Shown here: piece by piece, positions 7,953 to 9,424 of the stretch | Layout: the number at the start of each line of letters is the position of its first letter | Numbering within the stretch: the stretch's first letter is position 1 | From: Micrococcales bacterium | GTDB taxonomy: Bacteria > Actinomycetota > Actinomycetes > Actinomycetales > Microbacteriaceae | Direction of reading: 5' to 3' | Length of the DNA: 9,424 nucleotides | NCBI GenBank assembly: GCA_947448975.1 | Contig: CANFPR010000024.1 | Span: 1-9,424 of the forward strand | Program-made: the position numbers and the translations under genes | Notes under the pieces: model-generated | What the model was told of the DNA's origin: nothing | The model's input: only the letters and a program-made list of their open reading frames with translations | The model's database searches: none

Positions 7953-8018
7953 GCCTCAGATAGTTTCAACGGCTGCGCTGAGGCGGATCTAGAAGCCCAC
8001 ACTATCGCTCTATCTGAG
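7953..8018. terminator. Alternative hairpins between convergent genes
   Basis: Two mutually exclusive stems share one arm. GCCTCAG (7953-7959) pairs with CTGAGGC (7978-7984), and CTCAGATAG (7955-7963) pairs over a long loop with CTATCTGAG (8010-8018), which contains the stop codon of the - strand gene. The location between convergent genes suits a bidirectional terminator, but no T-tract follows either stem. This accounts for the 65-bp gap. Confidence 0.35.
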
Positions 8019-8429
8019 ACCTGAGTATTTTGCTCTCATTGCTGGAAGTCTTCGGTGGTACAAATAGAGACTCAAAAGTTTATTCGCCACAAAGTAGGTT
8101 GACACCACGGCCAAGGTCAAACCGCCTATACGCAAAATAGCGATGTACGTCGGTTCACCTCCTGGGAAAAACCCAGGTAGGAGGATGAATCCTACGGCTG
8201 CGAAGAAAGAAAACGTTCCGGCAACTGCCTTGGATAACTTGGAAACCCACCAAAGCTCCAAAGCAACCACGTCGTCATCGGTTAATTTCTCAGTTGAAAG
8301 CAGCAACTTGCGTGCCCTGCGTGCAAACACATAGTTTTCTGCGATTGCATTAAAAATCACATTCGTATCCTGCCCGGGAACGTCTTTGTTTAGCCGTTTA
8401 CGAACGTTTTTGGAAAGTGTTTTGTTCAT
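8010..8429 (-). CDS. Two-helix membrane protein, candidate immunity protein for the RHS tip
   Basis: No family is recognised. The 139-residue protein has a basic, charged N-terminal half (1-62; KNVRKRLNKD, ARRARKLLL), then two hydrophobic helices (about 67-86 and 95-115) joined by a short LPGFFPGGEPTY turn, and a basic tail (HRRLPAMRAKY), so both ends should be cytoplasmic. The ATG is separated from the RHS stop codon by a single base, and GGAG lies 13 bp before the start, somewhat far, so translation is probably coupled to the RHS gene. A small gene directly after an RHS toxin usually encodes the cognate immunity protein. A membrane immunity protein would fit a tip with membrane-seeking segments. 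The function is inferred from context only. Confidence 0.65.
   Translation of the reverse strand: MNKTLSKNVRKRLNKDVPGQDTNVIFNAIAENYVFARRARKLLLSTEKLTDDDVVALELWWVSKLSKAVAGTFSFFAAVGFILLPGFFPGGEPTYIAILRIGGLTLAVVSTYFVANKLLSLYLYHRRLPAMRAKYSGLR
8158..8181 (-). repeat. Strong hairpin inside the candidate immunity gene
   Basis: CCTGGG (8161-8166) and CCCAGG (8172-8177) form a perfect 6-bp stem around a loop of five A (five U in the transcript). CCT (8158-8160) and AGG (8179-8181) can extend it past one bulged base. It encodes the tight turn between the two predicted helices, so it may simply reflect the Pro-Gly-Phe-Phe-Pro-Gly coding symmetry. Confidence 0.45.
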
Positions 8430-8430
8430 A

Positions 8431-9424
8431 TTAGAAAATCAACTCCTTAGCGAAATCCTCGGTGACTATTGCAGCACCTATGGCAGAACCGATCTCCCAA
8501 CCGCTTAGGGCAGAACTAAGGTGGGATTTAATTTTCTTGAGTTTAATTTTCTTTAACAGTTTCGCTGCCTTTTTACTGACGGTTTTCACTAGTCCGATAA
8601 TTTTCTTGAATGTAGATTTGGACATTCCGGGAATAAGGCTTATCGCGGCAGCTACAAAGCCATCGCCTAAAGCGCCAAGTACATCTTTCCCATCCATGAG
8701 AGCTAACGCACTAGAGACTATAAAAGTGATGACAAACTTTACGACCTGTTGGCACGCTATCGCAAGGAACCCGCAAATCAGCAGGCCAAGTCCAAATGAA
8801 ACCACAGAGACTACTCTGTCCAACAACATTGACGCTGCCAGACCTAACGCTCCTGTGAAGTCGTTTTTGTTGATTGGGTCGTTTGGGTAGGTGTAGCTGG
8901 TTTCGTTGCCACCGGTTACTGGGTCTGGGCTAGTGAATTGGTTGGTTACCGGGTTATAGACTCGTGCACCCATCAAGACTAGGCCTTGACTGGTTGTTGC
9001 ACGTTCATACTGACCGTATGCGTCGTATGTGACTAGTTTTCCTGTAGAAGCGGTGTCACGGTTACCGTATTCATCGAAACTAACCCAACTATCTGTTGTT
9101 GCAGTGTCTAAGTTGATGCGGGTGACTGTGTTGCCTCGCAGATCGTTCACATCAAGACTTACCGTTTTCACACCGTTATCAACATGCACGGTACCGTTCA
9201 GGCCTGTGCCGAGAGAACTGACGTAAAAGTCTGTGACGCCTGCATTGTTGCTGCTCCACGCCGGGTTATCTGAACTGGCTGTGTAATGTTTCGTAAGCAC
9301 ACTGCCACCAGTAGTTTCGGTAACCCTCCTACCGACAGCATCAAACCCGTAAACAGTAGAAACACCACTTTGAGTGATCGACGCAACCTGATCAGTGACT
9401 TTATAACTCAACCCGATCACACCA
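8431..9424 (-). CDS. RHS-repeat protein, C-terminal core plus variable tip (candidate polymorphic toxin), N-terminus outside window
   Basis: The frame is open at the right edge; the first visible residue of the 329 (position 9420) is a GTG Val inside the gene, not a start. Residues 1-190 are the end of an RHS/YD-repeat barrel: YGFDAVGRRVTET (24-36), SFDEYGNRDTAS (114-125), YDAYGQY (132-138), then the RHS-associated core LVLMGARVYNPVTNQFTSPD (147-166) and YTYPNDPINKNDFTG (176-190), where the classical DPxGL reads DFTGA. After residue 190 an unrelated 139-residue tip begins. It has two hydrophobic segments (about 202-221 and 226-242), a Gly/Ala-rich hydrophobic stretch (249-266), a segment with 12 lysines in 272-298, and a last GWEIGSAIGAAIV stretch. 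No nuclease, deaminase or ADP-ribosyltransferase motif is seen. Hand-counted GC is about 45% in the tip against 50% in the core. RHS proteins of this layout carry toxins in contact-dependent competition; a membrane-active toxin is inferred here. Confidence 0.85.
   Translation of the reverse strand, partial: GVIGLSYKVTDQVASITQSGVSTVYGFDAVGRRVTETTGGSVLTKHYTASSDNPAWSSNNAGVTDFYVSSLGTGLNGTVHVDNGVKTVSLDVNDLRGNTVTRINLDTATTDSWVSFDEYGNRDTASTGKLVTYDAYGQYERATTSQGLVLMGARVYNPVTNQFTSPDPVTGGNETSYTYPNDPINKNDFTGALGLAASMLLDRVVSVVSFGLGLLICGFLAIACQQVVKFVITFIVSSALALMDGKDVLGALGDGFVAAAISLIPGMSKSTFKKIIGLVKTVSKKAAKLLKKIKLKKIKSHLSSALSGWEIGSAIGAAIVTEDFAKELIF

Noticed and set aside
7945..8009. A small gene or RNA between the convergent genes
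   Set aside because: The 65-bp gap is filled by two alternative stems and has no reading frame of note.

Overview
The window looks like a chromosomal segment of a high-GC Gram-positive bacterium (Actinobacteria), probably of the Microbacteriaceae / aquatic Micrococcales type. Three things point there: a dnaK-grpE-dnaJ-hspR operon controlled by HspR and its HAIR operators (no HrcA/CIRCE), a short Gram-positive-type DnaK, and GC of only about 53% in sampled lines of the core genes. The assignment to a group is an inference.

Left part (1-1224): the 3' part of an exodeoxyribonuclease III gene (xthA) on the + strand converges on an AlkD-type alkylpurine DNA glycosylase gene on the - strand. Both products act in base excision repair. 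A 15-bp direct repeat covers the xthA stop codon and recurs just before the end of the alkD gene.

Middle (1265-5307): a tightly packed heat-shock operon reads leftwards, dnaK > grpE > dnaJ > hspR, with junctions of 1-bp overlap, 2 bp and 2 bp. alkD follows 40 bp after hspR on the same strand. The 260-bp region upstream of dnaK carries two HAIR inverted repeats around a likely promoter, so HspR should repress its own operon with DnaK as co-repressor. The DnaJ lacks the zinc-finger domain. Divergent from dnaK, on the + strand, lies a 12-helix UMF1/Atg22-like MFS permease (5308-6621), apparently with a leaderless start. It is followed by a small RraB-like protein (6683-7015).

Right part (about 7020-9424): composition drops (about 40% GC in sampled lines of the 7126-7944 gene) and the genes look accessory. 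A membrane-anchored protein with degenerate leucine-rich repeats may be translationally coupled to a 30-residue leader ORF. It converges on a two-gene - strand unit: the C-terminal part of an RHS-repeat protein with a hydrophobic, lysine-rich C-terminal tip, and one base later a small two-helix membrane protein. This has the layout of a polymorphic toxin with its immunity protein. Neither the tip nor the putative immunity protein belongs to a family I recognise, which makes this pair the best candidate for something undescribed. No rRNA, complete tRNA, CRISPR array or transposase is visible.
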